Shown here in pieces: positions 43,358 to 51,681 of a stretch of 64,000 nt of DNA (the first letter of the stretch is position 1; each line of letters begins with the position of its first letter). Where the stretch lies: assembly GCF_003590645.1 (NCBI RefSeq), contig NZ_CP031834.1, forward strand, positions 3,782,501 through 3,846,500. Direction: 5' to 3'. A model generated the notes under the pieces. That model was not told the DNA's origin. It worked only from the letters and a program-made list of their open reading frames with translations, and searched no databases. The position numbers and the translations under genes were made by a program. The stretch is from Mesorhizobium sp. DCY119. GTDB lineage: Bacteria > Pseudomonadota > Alphaproteobacteria > Rhizobiales > Rhizobiaceae.

Positions 43358-44326
43358 ATGAAAAACATGCTTATGGCTCTTGCCAGCGTGGTGGCCGTAC
43401 TGACCTGCTCCACAGCCGGCGCGCAGACTGCCTTTCCGACCAAACCCATCACCCTTATCGTAACATCCGACGCCGGTGGCCCGGTGGACAGCATAGCGAG
43501 GCTGTTGCGCGAAGGCATGTCCACGGAACTGGGGCAGCCCGTCATCGTCGAGAACCGCTCCTCCGGCGGGGGGACGGTGGCGGCCGCAGAGGTCGCGCAC
43601 GCCGCGCCCGACGGTTACACCTTGATCATCGCGGCCGGCAGCACCATCGTCTACACCCCGCTGATGTCGAAGGTCGATTTCGACACGATAAAGGACTTCG
43701 AGGCCGTCACGCTGGTCGCAACCCTTGCTCCTGTCCTCGTCGTCAATAAAGAACTCCCGGTTAAAACCATGGCTGACTTCGTCGCGTTGGCGAAGTCTCG
43801 TCCTGGCGAACTCACCTATGCTTCCGCCGGCAGCGGCAGCGCCAGTCACCTCGCTGCCGAGTTGATGAAAAATCTCGCCGGCATTGATGTCTTGCATATT
43901 CCATATGCCGGCGCGGCGAAGGCTGCCAACGCATTGCTGGCCAACGAAGTCGATGCCTTCTTCTCCGGTCCACTGAACGCCCTGCCCTACATGAAGTCCG
44001 GACAGTTCAGGGCTTTGATGGTGACCGATACCAAGAGGCAACCGATGCTGCCCGATGTGCCGTCGGCACCGGAGGCCGGCCTGCCTGATCTGGAGGTAGT
44101 CGGCATCTTCGGAATCCTGGCGCCGAAGGGAACCCCGAAAGAGATCCTCGAACAGATCCATGCAGCGGCGGTTGCAACGCTCGAAATGCCCGCCGTCAAA
44201 ACGCAAATGGCCAATTTGGGCTACACCGTGCCGGCGAGCGGCCCCGATGAATTCGGCTCCTACCTCCGCGACCAGATCACCTTCTGGGGACCGATGATCA
44301 AGAAACTCGGCATTTCGCTCGAATAG
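43358..44326 (+). CDS. TctC/Bug family periplasmic binding protein, first copy
   Basis: A 322-residue exported receptor. The ATG 43358 has GAGGA five bases upstream; the GTG at 43346 is the alternative. The signal peptide is MKNMLMALASVVAVLTCSTAGA followed by QTAFPTKPITLIVTSDAGG. Bug signatures are GQPVIVENRSSGGGTVAA, APDGYTLIIA and VLHIPYAGAAKAANALLANEVD. It lies 53 bases after tctA and would deliver the substrate to TctAB. The ligand cannot be read. Confidence 0.93.
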   Translation: MKNMLMALASVVAVLTCSTAGAQTAFPTKPITLIVTSDAGGPVDSIARLLREGMSTELGQPVIVENRSSGGGTVAAAEVAHAAPDGYTLIIAAGSTIVYTPLMSKVDFDTIKDFEAVTLVATLAPVLVVNKELPVKTMADFVALAKSRPGELTYASAGSGSASHLAAELMKNLAGIDVLHIPYAGAAKAANALLANEVDAFFSGPLNALPYMKSGQFRALMVTDTKRQPMLPDVPSAPEAGLPDLEVVGIFGILAPKGTPKEILEQIHAAAVATLEMPAVKTQMANLGYTVPASGPDEFGSYLRDQITFWGPMIKKLGISLE

Positions 44327-44404
44327 CAAAACGTGCCGGCCGGTCGTTCGCGATAGGCCGGTCACGCAACCGCGGTCAGACACGCATTTCAGGAAAGACG
44401 AACA

Positions 44405-45160
44405 ATGAATCTCGATTTTACTGCCAGCAAAGTCATAGTTGTTGGCGCGGCAGGGGCGATCGGCCAAGCCATATCTCTGGAATTTGCCCGCAGCGGTGCC
44501 ACGGTTCTTGCCTGCGACATAGCGTCGGAAGCACTGGCCTCCCTGCAGGAGGCGGCTGCCAACCTTAGCGGCGAGATTTCGGTGGCGACGTGCGATGTCA
44601 CCGACGAAGACGCGGTGAACAATCTGGTTTCCGGGTTCGGCGATGTGGACGTGCTCGCCTATGTCGCCGGTGGACTGCATGGAGCAGTCTCGACACCTTT
44701 GGAGAAGGTGACGACGGCAAGCTGGCAAGCCGTTGTCGACATCAACCTGCTGGGCGCTTTCTTCTTTTGCCGGGCAGTGACGGAAGGAATGAAGCGCGCC
44801 GGCAAAGGACGGATCATCGTCATTTCAAGCGGCGCGGGGCTCAGGCCGTCTTTGACCGGCATTCAGAGCTACTGCGCATCCAAGCATGGGGTGGTTGGTT
44901 TCATAAAGCAGATCGGGCTGGAACTGGGACCCTTCGGCATTACTGCGAATTCGGTGGCGCCAGGCTTCATCCTCACCGGACCGGACTCCCGCCGGCAGTG
45001 GGAGAATTGGGACGCCGAGGTCCAGGAAAATTTCCGCAGCAAGCTGGCCGGCCAAAGGCTTGGCCTGCCAGAGGACATTGCAAACGCCACGCTGTTCTTT
45101 GCCTCGGCGCAAGCCGCCTGGGTGACGGGACAGACGCTTCTGGTCAGCGGGCAGCCATGA
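44405..45160 (+). CDS. short-chain dehydrogenase/reductase
   Basis: A 251-residue NAD(P)-dependent SDR. The nucleotide motif is GAAGAIGQ (14-21), the Asp in ACDIASE suggests NAD preference, NAG-type motif appears as YVAGG, catalytic Ser142 lies in ISSGAG and the Tyr156-x3-Lys160 pair is in SYCASKHG. ATG follows a GGAAAG. It probably oxidises a hydroxyl of the imported compound. A hairpin separates it from the ohr gene. Confidence 0.92.
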   Translation: MNLDFTASKVIVVGAAGAIGQAISLEFARSGATVLACDIASEALASLQEAAANLSGEISVATCDVTDEDAVNNLVSGFGDVDVLAYVAGGLHGAVSTPLEKVTTASWQAVVDINLLGAFFFCRAVTEGMKRAGKGRIIVISSGAGLRPSLTGIQSYCASKHGVVGFIKQIGLELGPFGITANSVAPGFILTGPDSRRQWENWDAEVQENFRSKLAGQRLGLPEDIANATLFFASAQAAWVTGQTLLVSGQP

Positions 45161-45165
45161 CAGCC

Positions 45166-45185
45166 ACTCCGGCAACTGCCGGAGT
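45166..45185. other. perfect hairpin between SDR and ohr-like genes
   Basis: ACTCCGGC (45166-45173) pairs exactly with GCCGGAGT (45178-45185) around AACT. No T run follows, so this is likelier an RNA stabiliser or a partial terminator than a full intrinsic terminator. Confidence 0.55.
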
Positions 45186-45224
45186 CTTCAATCAAATTGC
45201 AACGTATGGAAACGGGGAATTGAA

Positions 45225-45644
45225 GTGCAAAGCGTAATCGTAAAAGAACTCTACACAGCTGAAGTCCGCACGACGGGTGGCCGGGCTGGCCATACCACAT
45301 CGAGCGACGGTATCCTCGATCTCGATCTCGCTCGTCCCGGCAGCAGTCGTGGCACCAATCCGGAGCAGCTTTTGGCTGCGGGCTGGTCGGCGTGCTTCCA
45401 AAGCGCGCTTGCCCATGCAGGACGCACGCGCGGCATCGATACATCCGCCTCGGTGGTGACAGCCAAGGTCACGCTCGGCAACGAGGCTGACGGGGGCTAC
45501 GCGCTGAAGGCGTCGTTGCGCATTCAAATTCCCGGAATTGAACTCGAGATCGCCCAGGAACTCGTCGAAGAGGCGCACCGCACCTGTCCCTATTCCAAGG
45601 CGACCCGCGGCAACATCGACGCCAGCGTCGAAGCCATATCCTGA
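45225..45644 (+). CDS. Ohr family organic hydroperoxide reductase
   Basis: A 139-residue OsmC/Ohr fold protein that reduces organic hydroperoxides with lipoyl-type thiols. The redox cysteines are in AGWSACFQSAL (about 57) and RTCPYSKATRGNI (about 122), the canonical pair and C-terminal motif. Start GTG 45225 with GGGAA upstream. Unusual as an inserted member of a catabolic operon; it may detoxify peroxides formed by the pathway or act on a related thioester. Downstream is the racemase-superfamily gene, 21 bases on. Confidence 0.9.
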   Translation: MQSVIVKELYTAEVRTTGGRAGHTTSSDGILDLDLARPGSSRGTNPEQLLAAGWSACFQSALAHAGRTRGIDTSASVVTAKVTLGNEADGGYALKASLRIQIPGIELEIAQELVEEAHRTCPYSKATRGNIDASVEAIS

Positions 45645-45665
45645 ACCGCAGAAGAGGAACAAACC

Positions 45666-46391
45666 ATGCGCATAGCAGCCATAAGCCCAAGCGCCGACGA
45701 CGGACTTCCCGAAGAAGAGATGGTCCGCCGGCAAAAAAGACTCGAATCCTACATGTCGCCCGGCACCGAGTTCGAGCAGCTCTATATTGCCGGAAACAGC
45801 ATCTTCAACGAGAAATTCTCCTGGAAGCACGGCCTCGATGTGATGGATCGGACCGCCGCGCTGGCGATCAAGGCGGCAGAAACGCGGCCCGACGTGATCA
45901 TGATCCAGGGCGGCATCGAGCCCGGCGTGAAGGCCGCACGCGAGAAGATCAAGGACATACCGATCGTGAGCACAGGTCAGTCGACCTACAATGCCGCATT
46001 CCAGCTCGGCGAGCAGGTCGGCTACAAGCTCGGGCTAATCGTCTATGAAGACCCGGTCATTGAACCGATCATGGACCAGGCACGCTACTATCGCGCCGAC
46101 TGGATGGTGACCGATTGCAGGTCGATCGGCATCCCGACCAATGAGCTCTATCCTCGCCGTCCGGAGGTTCGAGAACGCGTCATCGCCGTCGCCAAGGACC
46201 TGGTGCGGGACGGCGCGACGATGATCTTTCCGCAGGGCTTGTCCATGTGCCCAGCAACAATTGGAGAGGATGAACTGTCAGCCGAAATCGGCGTGCCGGT
46301 GCTCAACGGGCTGAAGATCCTGGTTCGCACCGCCGAGATGATGGGCTCGCTTCGCATGCTCAGCCACGCCGCACAAACATCCCTCCGCTAG
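45666..46391 (+). CDS. Asp/Glu racemase superfamily protein, single-Cys pattern
   Basis: A 241-residue member of the aspartate/glutamate/hydantoin racemase superfamily (also maleate isomerase and arylmalonate decarboxylase). The usual first cysteine position is occupied by glycine (IMIQGGIEPG, about 78-87). A cysteine, Cys195, lies in FPQGLSMCPATIGEDEL, just past the usual second site. This one-Cys pattern resembles arylmalonate decarboxylase more than racemases, but that is an inference from motif position. AGGAAC lies just upstream of ATG. Substrate unknown. Confidence 0.8.
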   Translation: MRIAAISPSADDGLPEEEMVRRQKRLESYMSPGTEFEQLYIAGNSIFNEKFSWKHGLDVMDRTAALAIKAAETRPDVIMIQGGIEPGVKAAREKIKDIPIVSTGQSTYNAAFQLGEQVGYKLGLIVYEDPVIEPIMDQARYYRADWMVTDCRSIGIPTNELYPRRPEVRERVIAVAKDLVRDGATMIFPQGLSMCPATIGEDELSAEIGVPVLNGLKILVRTAEMMGSLRMLSHAAQTSLR

Positions 46392-46401
46392 GACGCCTCA
46401 G

Positions 46402-47361
46402 ATGAAAAAGTCATTGCTTGCAGCCTTCGTCTTGTCTTTGCTCACGCTCCCTGCCGCGGCGCAGAACTATCCAACAAAACCGGTGACCGTGATCTCGACA
46501 TCGTCTGCCGGTTCGCCCGGTGACACCGTCATCCGGGTGATGCGCGAGGCGATGATGGCCTCGCTCGGCCAGCCGCTGGTGATCGAAAACCGGGACAGCG
46601 CCGGCGGAACGGTGGCCGTGACATCGGTGATCGATGCCGCGCCGGACGGCTATACGCTCCTGTCGACCGGCGCCGGCCCGATCGTCTACAATCCGTTCCT
46701 GATGGCGAGCGTCACCTACAAGGTCGACGACCTGAAGCCCGTCGTACTGCTGACAAAGCTGCCTACGGTCCTGATTGTCAATTCCAAGCTCGGCGTGAAG
46801 ACGTTCCAGGAACTGGTCGCACTGGCCAAGAGCAAGCCGGGTGAATTGAGAGTGGGTTCCGCGGGCAACGGCACGCCCACGCATCTGGCTGCCGAGATGA
46901 TGATGCAGGTAACCGGAACGGAAGTGCTGCACATCCCCTACCGCGGTACGCCCGCTGCCGCGACCGCGGTGCTTTCCAATGAAGTCGACATGGTGTTCAG
47001 CTCCTACGGCAACGTAGCCCAGTATATTTCAGGGGGCGAAGTCGTACCGTTGGTCGTCAACGACACCGCACCGGTCAAGGCGATGCCTCAACTCCCCACG
47101 GCGGCAGACGTCGGATACCCGAACTTCATCGTCAACGGCTGGTTCGGCCTTTTCGTGCCGAAAGATACGCCGGACGATACCGTCGCCAAGATCGCGGCGG
47201 CGGCTGCCGCAGCCGCTGGCGACGAGAAAGTCGTCGAAACTCTCGAGAAGCTTGGCTTTACCGTCGCATCGACGACGCCGGACGAGTTCAAAGCGTTCGT
47301 GAAGGACGACATCGACCGCTGGGGGGCCGTCATCAAGGCCGCGGGCATCGAACCGCAGTAA
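46402..47361 (+). CDS. TctC/Bug family periplasmic binding protein, second copy
   Basis: A 319-residue exported receptor, homologous to the first copy but clearly divergent. The signal peptide is MKKSLLAAFVLSLLTLPAAA, followed by QNYPTKPVTVIS. Family motifs: GQPLVIENRDSAGGTVAVTS, AAPDGYTLLSTGAG and VLHIPYRGTPAAATAVLSNEVD. It starts ten bases after the racemase-superfamily gene, so it belongs to the same operon. Having no TctAB of its own, it may share the one at 41.3 kb or serve another transporter. Confidence 0.92.
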   Translation: MKKSLLAAFVLSLLTLPAAAQNYPTKPVTVISTSSAGSPGDTVIRVMREAMMASLGQPLVIENRDSAGGTVAVTSVIDAAPDGYTLLSTGAGPIVYNPFLMASVTYKVDDLKPVVLLTKLPTVLIVNSKLGVKTFQELVALAKSKPGELRVGSAGNGTPTHLAAEMMMQVTGTEVLHIPYRGTPAAATAVLSNEVDMVFSSYGNVAQYISGGEVVPLVVNDTAPVKAMPQLPTAADVGYPNFIVNGWFGLFVPKDTPDDTVAKIAAAAAAAAGDEKVVETLEKLGFTVASTTPDEFKAFVKDDIDRWGAVIKAAGIEPQ

Positions 47362-47426
47362 CTGACCACCGGGCCGTCCACAGACAAGGTCCGGTTCGAC
47401 CGCAACGCAGCTTGAACGAGATCGCA

Positions 47427-49139
47427 ATGACACTTCACCACAGCTCTCCCTCCGATTCCGTGAGCGTCACCGCCCTGATGGACTATGTCCGGGAGTTGGC
47501 GCGGTGGGAGAAATACTCAGGCACTGCCGACGAACGAACCAGCCTCGCCTATGTCGAGGAGTTCATGCAGTCATGCGGCTTTGCAACGCATGTGGTGGAG
47601 CACGACGCCTATATAAGCCTGCCGATTTCGGCTGAGGTGACGTTTGGCGATACGAGCTTCAAGTCCATCACCCACTCCTTCAGCCGGCAAAGCCCGGCTC
47701 AAGGAGTGACAGCTGAACTCGTCTATGTCGGATCGTCTCACGACTATGCCGGCAAGGATGTGCGCGGCAAGATCGTCCTGGTCGACGGCATTGCCAATCC
47801 TGTTGCCTCATACGCTGCTTCACGCGCCGGTGCGCTCGGCCAGTTGCATGTCAGTCCCCATGAAATCCTGCATGAAATGTGCGTGTCGCCGGTCTGGGGC
47901 AATCCGGCACCCGACACCCTTGCCAACCTGCCCTCCACGGTCATCTGCTCCATACTACGCTCCGACGGCGACCGGTTGAAAGCCGCGCTCGACGTTGGGA
48001 CGGTGACGGTAACGCTGCGCAACACGGTCGATACCGGCTGGCGCAAGACGCCTATCCTGATTGCCGACATGGCGTCTCCCAAGGGTGATACCGACGAGCC
48101 CTACCTGCTTTTTTCCGGGCATCACGACACCTGGTATTTCGGCGTGATGGACAACGGCGCGGCGAACGCAACCATGATGGAGGTTGCAAGGCTCTGTGCA
48201 AAACGGCAGCCCAACTGGGTTCGGGGATTGCGCGTTGCCTTCTGGTCCGGCCATTCGCACGGACGGTATTCGGGGTCGACCTGGTATGCAGACAATCACT
48301 GGCAAGACCTCGAAAAGCGCTGTGTCGCGCATGTCAACGTGGACTCGACGGGAGGGCTGAACAGTCTGAACCTGGAGGAAGCTGAATCGATGTCAGTACT
48401 GCGGCCGTTGGCCGCCGAGGCGATCGCGCTGGAAAGCGGCGTCAAGATTGCAGGCCGACGCATGGCCCGGGCGGGCGACCAGTCGTTCGGCGGCATAGGC
48501 CTGCCGGCGATGTTCATGGGATTCAGCCAGCAGTCGACCGGTACGGATACATGGGTCGTGGACGGCCAGGAGCTTACCTTCAAGCGTGGGCAGCCCGGCC
48601 CTTTCGGATGGTGGTGGCATACGCCTGAAGATACGATCGACAAGATAGACCCGGAGTTGCTGGCGCGCGACACGCGGGTTTATGTGACGGTCCTCAATCG
48701 TCTTCTGGAACAGCCAGTGCTGCCACTCGATTTTGAGGCCTGGGCCGCGGAGTTCTGGCAATTCGTCGATGGCCTGACAGGCGAACTGGCAGGCCGATTT
48801 GACCTCGACCCGCTGATCCAGCGCGGGCAGCGTCTCAAACAGGCAGCGCAAACCATCGCAGGCAGCGCGCCCGGACTGGAAGACAGGATAAACCTTGCCT
48901 TGATGAAAGCGAGCCGCGCGCTGCTTCCCATCGAGTACACTACGGGCGACCGCTTTGCCCATGACCCTGCGCTCCAGCAGCCGGCCTATCCGGTGTTGAA
49001 ACCGCTGGTCGATCTGGCCGGCCTCCCGGATGGCGATCCGGCACATTTCACGAAGGTAGCGGCAACGCGGGCGCGCAACCGCGTTGTGAAAGCGCTTGAC
49101 GACGCCATTGAGGCCATCAAAGCCGTCCAGTGCGACTGA
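47427..49139 (+). CDS. M28 family peptidase with PA-like domain, variant metal site
   Basis: A 570-residue protein with an N-terminal cap, a protease-associated-like segment (VYVGSSHDYAGKDVRGKIVLVDGIANP) and an M28 zinc-peptidase domain. Metal ligands include YLLFSGHHDTWYFGVMDNGAANATMM (first His and bridging Asp) and WWWHTPEDTIDKID (last His). The usual catalytic Glu-Glu pair is absent: the position reads AFWSGHSHGRYSGSTWY. That motif occurs in a recognisable subfamily of unknown function. Start ATG 47427; a TTG at 47412 is weaker. It ends the long operon. Confidence 0.82.
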   Translation: MTLHHSSPSDSVSVTALMDYVRELARWEKYSGTADERTSLAYVEEFMQSCGFATHVVEHDAYISLPISAEVTFGDTSFKSITHSFSRQSPAQGVTAELVYVGSSHDYAGKDVRGKIVLVDGIANPVASYAASRAGALGQLHVSPHEILHEMCVSPVWGNPAPDTLANLPSTVICSILRSDGDRLKAALDVGTVTVTLRNTVDTGWRKTPILIADMASPKGDTDEPYLLFSGHHDTWYFGVMDNGAANATMMEVARLCAKRQPNWVRGLRVAFWSGHSHGRYSGSTWYADNHWQDLEKRCVAHVNVDSTGGLNSLNLEEAESMSVLRPLAAEAIALESGVKIAGRRMARAGDQSFGGIGLPAMFMGFSQQSTGTDTWVVDGQELTFKRGQPGPFGWWWHTPEDTIDKIDPELLARDTRVYVTVLNRLLEQPVLPLDFEAWAAEFWQFVDGLTGELAGRFDLDPLIQRGQRLKQAAQTIAGSAPGLEDRINLALMKASRALLPIEYTTGDRFAHDPALQQPAYPVLKPLVDLAGLPDGDPAHFTKVAATRARNRVVKALDDAIEAIKAVQCD

Positions 49140-49184
49140 CGTGGTGATGCGCGGCGCCACCGGAGTGGCTGGAGACCGTCTGGC

Positions 49185-50090
49185 TTACACCTCGGTCAGT
49201 TTGGGACGCAGCGCTTCCTCAAAATCGCTGACGATGGCCTTGATCAGGCGTTCCGTGATCCTGTCCTTCTGCCACAATGCTGTCATCGCCACGGGGGAAG
49301 GCACCCAGTCAGGCAGGACGGGAACGAGCGCGCCGCTTGCCATGGCGTCCTCGATAAGAAACCGGGGCAGATTGGCGATGCCAAGGCCGGCGCAGGCGGC
49401 GTCGGCAAGAATGGTCTGGCGATTTGCAGCAAAGCCGATCCTGGGGCGCACGGTTGTTTGCTCCCCCTGGCCATTTTTCAGATCCCATTCGACCAGATCG
49501 CGGCGGATCGCGAGGGCCGGCAGCGTCTCCAGGTCCTGCGGACTGTTCAGGTCGGAGTGTTCGGAGAGGAAGGCAGGGCTCGCGACCAAGGCACGCGGCA
49601 GGTCGGCGATTTTCCTGAACATGAGTTCGGAGTCCGCAACCGGTCCCATGCGAACGATGAGATCGTATCCTTCCTCGATGAGTGAAACCCTGCGATCCGC
49701 CAGCGTTATCTCTATCGTGACCTCAGGATATCTGGTCTTGAAGCCGATCAGAGCGGGGGCTAGAACCGCGGTCGCCATGTCCGGGGGAAGCGAGAGGCGA
49801 ACTGCCCCCGATAGCGCGACGCGATCATCCTGAACCTCGGCGACAGCCTGTTCAGCCAGCATGAAGGCGGTCTTGCCCCGCTCGAAGAGTTGCTGCCCCT
49901 GTTCGGTCAGCACCACACCCTTCCTTGTCCGGCGCGCAAGCCGGACATTGAGGGTCTCTTCCAGCGCCGATAGCCGGCGCGAGAGGGTGGCCTTGGGGAT
50001 ACCCGTGGCGCGTTCGGCCGAGGCCAGTCCGCCGGCCTGGACGATGCGGATGAACAGTGCGAGCCCGTCGAAATCACCAAATGTCTTCAT
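49185..50090 (-). CDS. LysR family transcriptional regulator
   Basis: A 301-residue LTTR with FGDFDGLALFIRIVQAGGLASAERATGIPKATLSRRLSALEE as the HTH, a type seen in DNA regulators of hydrolase or aromatic pathways. It is divergent from the isochorismatase-like gene at 50203 over 112 bases that hold a 7-bp inverted repeat. It converges on the M28 gene end. Confidence 0.9.
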   Translation of the reverse strand: MKTFGDFDGLALFIRIVQAGGLASAERATGIPKATLSRRLSALEETLNVRLARRTRKGVVLTEQGQQLFERGKTAFMLAEQAVAEVQDDRVALSGAVRLSLPPDMATAVLAPALIGFKTRYPEVTIEITLADRRVSLIEEGYDLIVRMGPVADSELMFRKIADLPRALVASPAFLSEHSDLNSPQDLETLPALAIRRDLVEWDLKNGQGEQTTVRPRIGFAANRQTILADAACAGLGIANLPRFLIEDAMASGALVPVLPDWVPSPVAMTALWQKDRITERLIKAIVSDFEEALRPKLTEV

Positions 50091-50100
50091 GTTTCATTTA

Positions 50101-50148
50101 TGGAACGTGATGACGACAAATATCAAGTCTCCTCAACGTCTCGTTCCA
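50101..50148. promoter_or_regulatory. candidate LysR target in the divergent region
   Basis: TGGAACG (50101-50107) and CGTTCCA (50142-50148) form a perfect 7-bp inverted repeat with 34 bases between. It lies between the LysR start and the hydrolase gene. The spacing is wider than a usual LTTR box, so it may mark two half-sites. Confidence 0.4.
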
Positions 50149-50202
50149 TCTGTATCTTCCACAACGAGCAATCAAGCTCGTCACGGGCAGAGGAGATCAG
50201 AC

Positions 50203-50796
50203 ATGACCACGCTATTCACCGCAGAGAACTCGGCACTTCTGCTGATCGACCATCAGGTCGGCACCATGCAGCTCATCAAGAACATCGACGTCGAGCAGGC
50301 CAAGCGCATGTCGCTCGCCCTGGCCAAGGCCGCCAGCATCCTCGGCATCCCGACGGTGCTCACCTCCAGCCAGGAGGATCGCCTGCAGGGTCCGCTGCTG
50401 CCGGAGCTGAAAGAGATCCTGCCCGACGCCTTCGACAAGCGCGTCAAGCGCGAAGGCATCGTCAATGCCTGGACCGACGCCAACTTCAAGGCGGCTGTCG
50501 AGGCGACGGGCCGCAAGAACCTGATCATGGCCGGTGTGACCACCGACGTCTGCCTGGTGTTCCCGGCGATCGACGCGGTCGGCGAAGGCTATAATGTGCA
50601 GGCCGTCATGGACGCTTCGGGATCGCCGTACGAGCTTTCCGAGGACATGTCGCGGCGCCGCATGCAGGACGCCGGCGTCATTTTGACCGCAACCAACACC
50701 ATGATCGCCGAACTCGCCCAGAACTGGGGCTCGCCCAAGGGCCAGCAGCTCATCCAGTTGCTCTTCACCGAGGTCTTGCCCCCTGTCCACGCGTAA
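50203..50796 (+). CDS. isochorismatase-fold hydrolase (YcaC-like)
   Basis: A cysteine hydrolase of 197 residues. The start ATG 50203 follows AGAGGAG by seven bases; the long frame from 49861 reads through the regulator. Landmarks: ALLLIDHQVGTMQLIKNID with the catalytic Asp, and AGVTTDVCLVFPAIDAVGEGY with the catalytic cysteine near 117. YcaC-type members have unknown substrates, and nicotinamidase activity is not implied. Divergent from a LysR gene that may control it. Confidence 0.9.
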   Translation: MTTLFTAENSALLLIDHQVGTMQLIKNIDVEQAKRMSLALAKAASILGIPTVLTSSQEDRLQGPLLPELKEILPDAFDKRVKREGIVNAWTDANFKAAVEATGRKNLIMAGVTTDVCLVFPAIDAVGEGYNVQAVMDASGSPYELSEDMSRRRMQDAGVILTATNTMIAELAQNWGSPKGQQLIQLLFTEVLPPVHA

Positions 50797-50852
50797 CCGC
50801 GCGGCGGAGCAGAAGCGCAGGCGGCATTCAGGTTTCGCCGAAGCTGCAGCCA

Positions 50853-51176
50853 CTATCCCGGAATAATGTCGTTGGCCGCGACCAGCGACAGAAGGCCCGG
50901 CAGCTTTGCGTCGATATCATCCCGGCGCAGAGCAGCGGTGCGGCTGTTGCCGCGATTGATCTGGCGGATAAGGCCCGCTTCCCGCAGCACCCGAAAATGG
51001 TGGGTCAGCGTCGCCTTGGTGACCGGCAGTCCAAAGGAAGCGCAGGTCCGCTCGGTCCCCTCGGGCGCACGTGCGAGTTCCGCGACGACACGGCGGCGCA
51101 GAGGATCGGCCAGCGCAGACAGCACAGGACCGATGCCGATCTCGTCCAGCTCCGGGTGCCCTTCGCTATCTGCCAT
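50853..51176 (-). CDS. ArsR-like winged-helix regulator
   Basis: A 107-residue regulator starting MADSEGHPELDEIGIGPVL at ATG 51176; a GTG at 51191 is the alternative. HTH: SALADPLRRRVVAELARAPEG and LPVTKATLTHHFRVLREAGLIRQ. No metal-binding pair is seen. It is divergent from the ABM-domain gene at 51261, and the shared upstream region carries two related palindromes. Confidence 0.88.
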   Translation of the reverse strand: MADSEGHPELDEIGIGPVLSALADPLRRRVVAELARAPEGTERTCASFGLPVTKATLTHHFRVLREAGLIRQINRGNSRTAALRRDDIDAKLPGLLSLVAANDIIPG

Positions 51177-51193
51177 CGTGTTTTCTCGCACAA

Positions 51194-51246
51194 GGTATGT
51201 ATTGCATCGTACCTATCAATCCGCTAGGTATGTATTTCATCATACC
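51194..51246. promoter_or_regulatory. paired 20-bp operators
   Basis: GGTATG-N8-CGTACC (51194-51213) and GGTATG-N8-CATACC (51227-51246) lie 33 bases apart, about three helical turns. The second is a perfect palindrome and the first has one mismatch. Both lie between the ArsR-like and ABM genes. Confidence 0.75.
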
Positions 51247-51260
51247 AATCGGAGTGCACG

Positions 51261-51626
51261 ATGTCCAACGCCGCCTTTTCCTTGCCTGAACCAGATCCCG
51301 GCGAAACCGGGGCCTACTCCCTGGTCGGTCAGGCGCGCGCCAAACCGGGACAAGGCGACGCTCTGGAAGCGGCGTTGCTCGCGCTCGTCGAGCCGACGCG
51401 CCGGGAGGCCGGCGCGCTGCAATACCATGTGCATCGCGACCGGGCGGATCCAGAGCTGTTTGTCTTCTACGAGGCGTGGCAAAGTCTCGACCATCTGAAG
51501 GCGCATCTCGAGCAACCCTACGTCACGGACTATCTCGCACGGCGCATGGACTACCTTGCCGAAGACATGACAGTGCGCTGGCTGAAGATGGCGAGCCCCT
51601 ATCCCGTTATCAGGAATACTATCTGA
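51261..51626 (+). CDS. ABM-domain monooxygenase-like protein (YgiN type)
   Basis: A 121-residue antibiotic-biosynthesis-monooxygenase/dimeric alpha-beta-barrel protein: YSLVGQARAKPGQGDALEAALLALVEPTRREAGALQYHVHRD, with LFVFYEAWQSLDHLKAHLEQPYV later. Such proteins act as quinol oxidases or bind small ligands without a cofactor. Divergent from an ArsR-like regulator, which probably represses it. No partner gene follows on the plus strand. Confidence 0.88.
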   Translation: MSNAAFSLPEPDPGETGAYSLVGQARAKPGQGDALEAALLALVEPTRREAGALQYHVHRDRADPELFVFYEAWQSLDHLKAHLEQPYVTDYLARRMDYLAEDMTVRWLKMASPYPVIRNTI

Positions 51627-51681
51627 AGCTGGTGCAAGCTGGCTGTTTTCCCGGGCCGAACAGGCATTCCGATTTCCGGCG

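Noticed and set aside
43064-44728. 554-codon minus-strand frame over tctC and the SDR gene
   Set aside because: Antisense shadow; the plus-strand products have intact signal peptide and SDR motifs.
50101-50148. EcfG promoter upstream of the isochorismatase-like gene
   Set aside because: GGAAC is present but no CGTT lies 16 or 17 bases after it; the CGTTCC is much further away.
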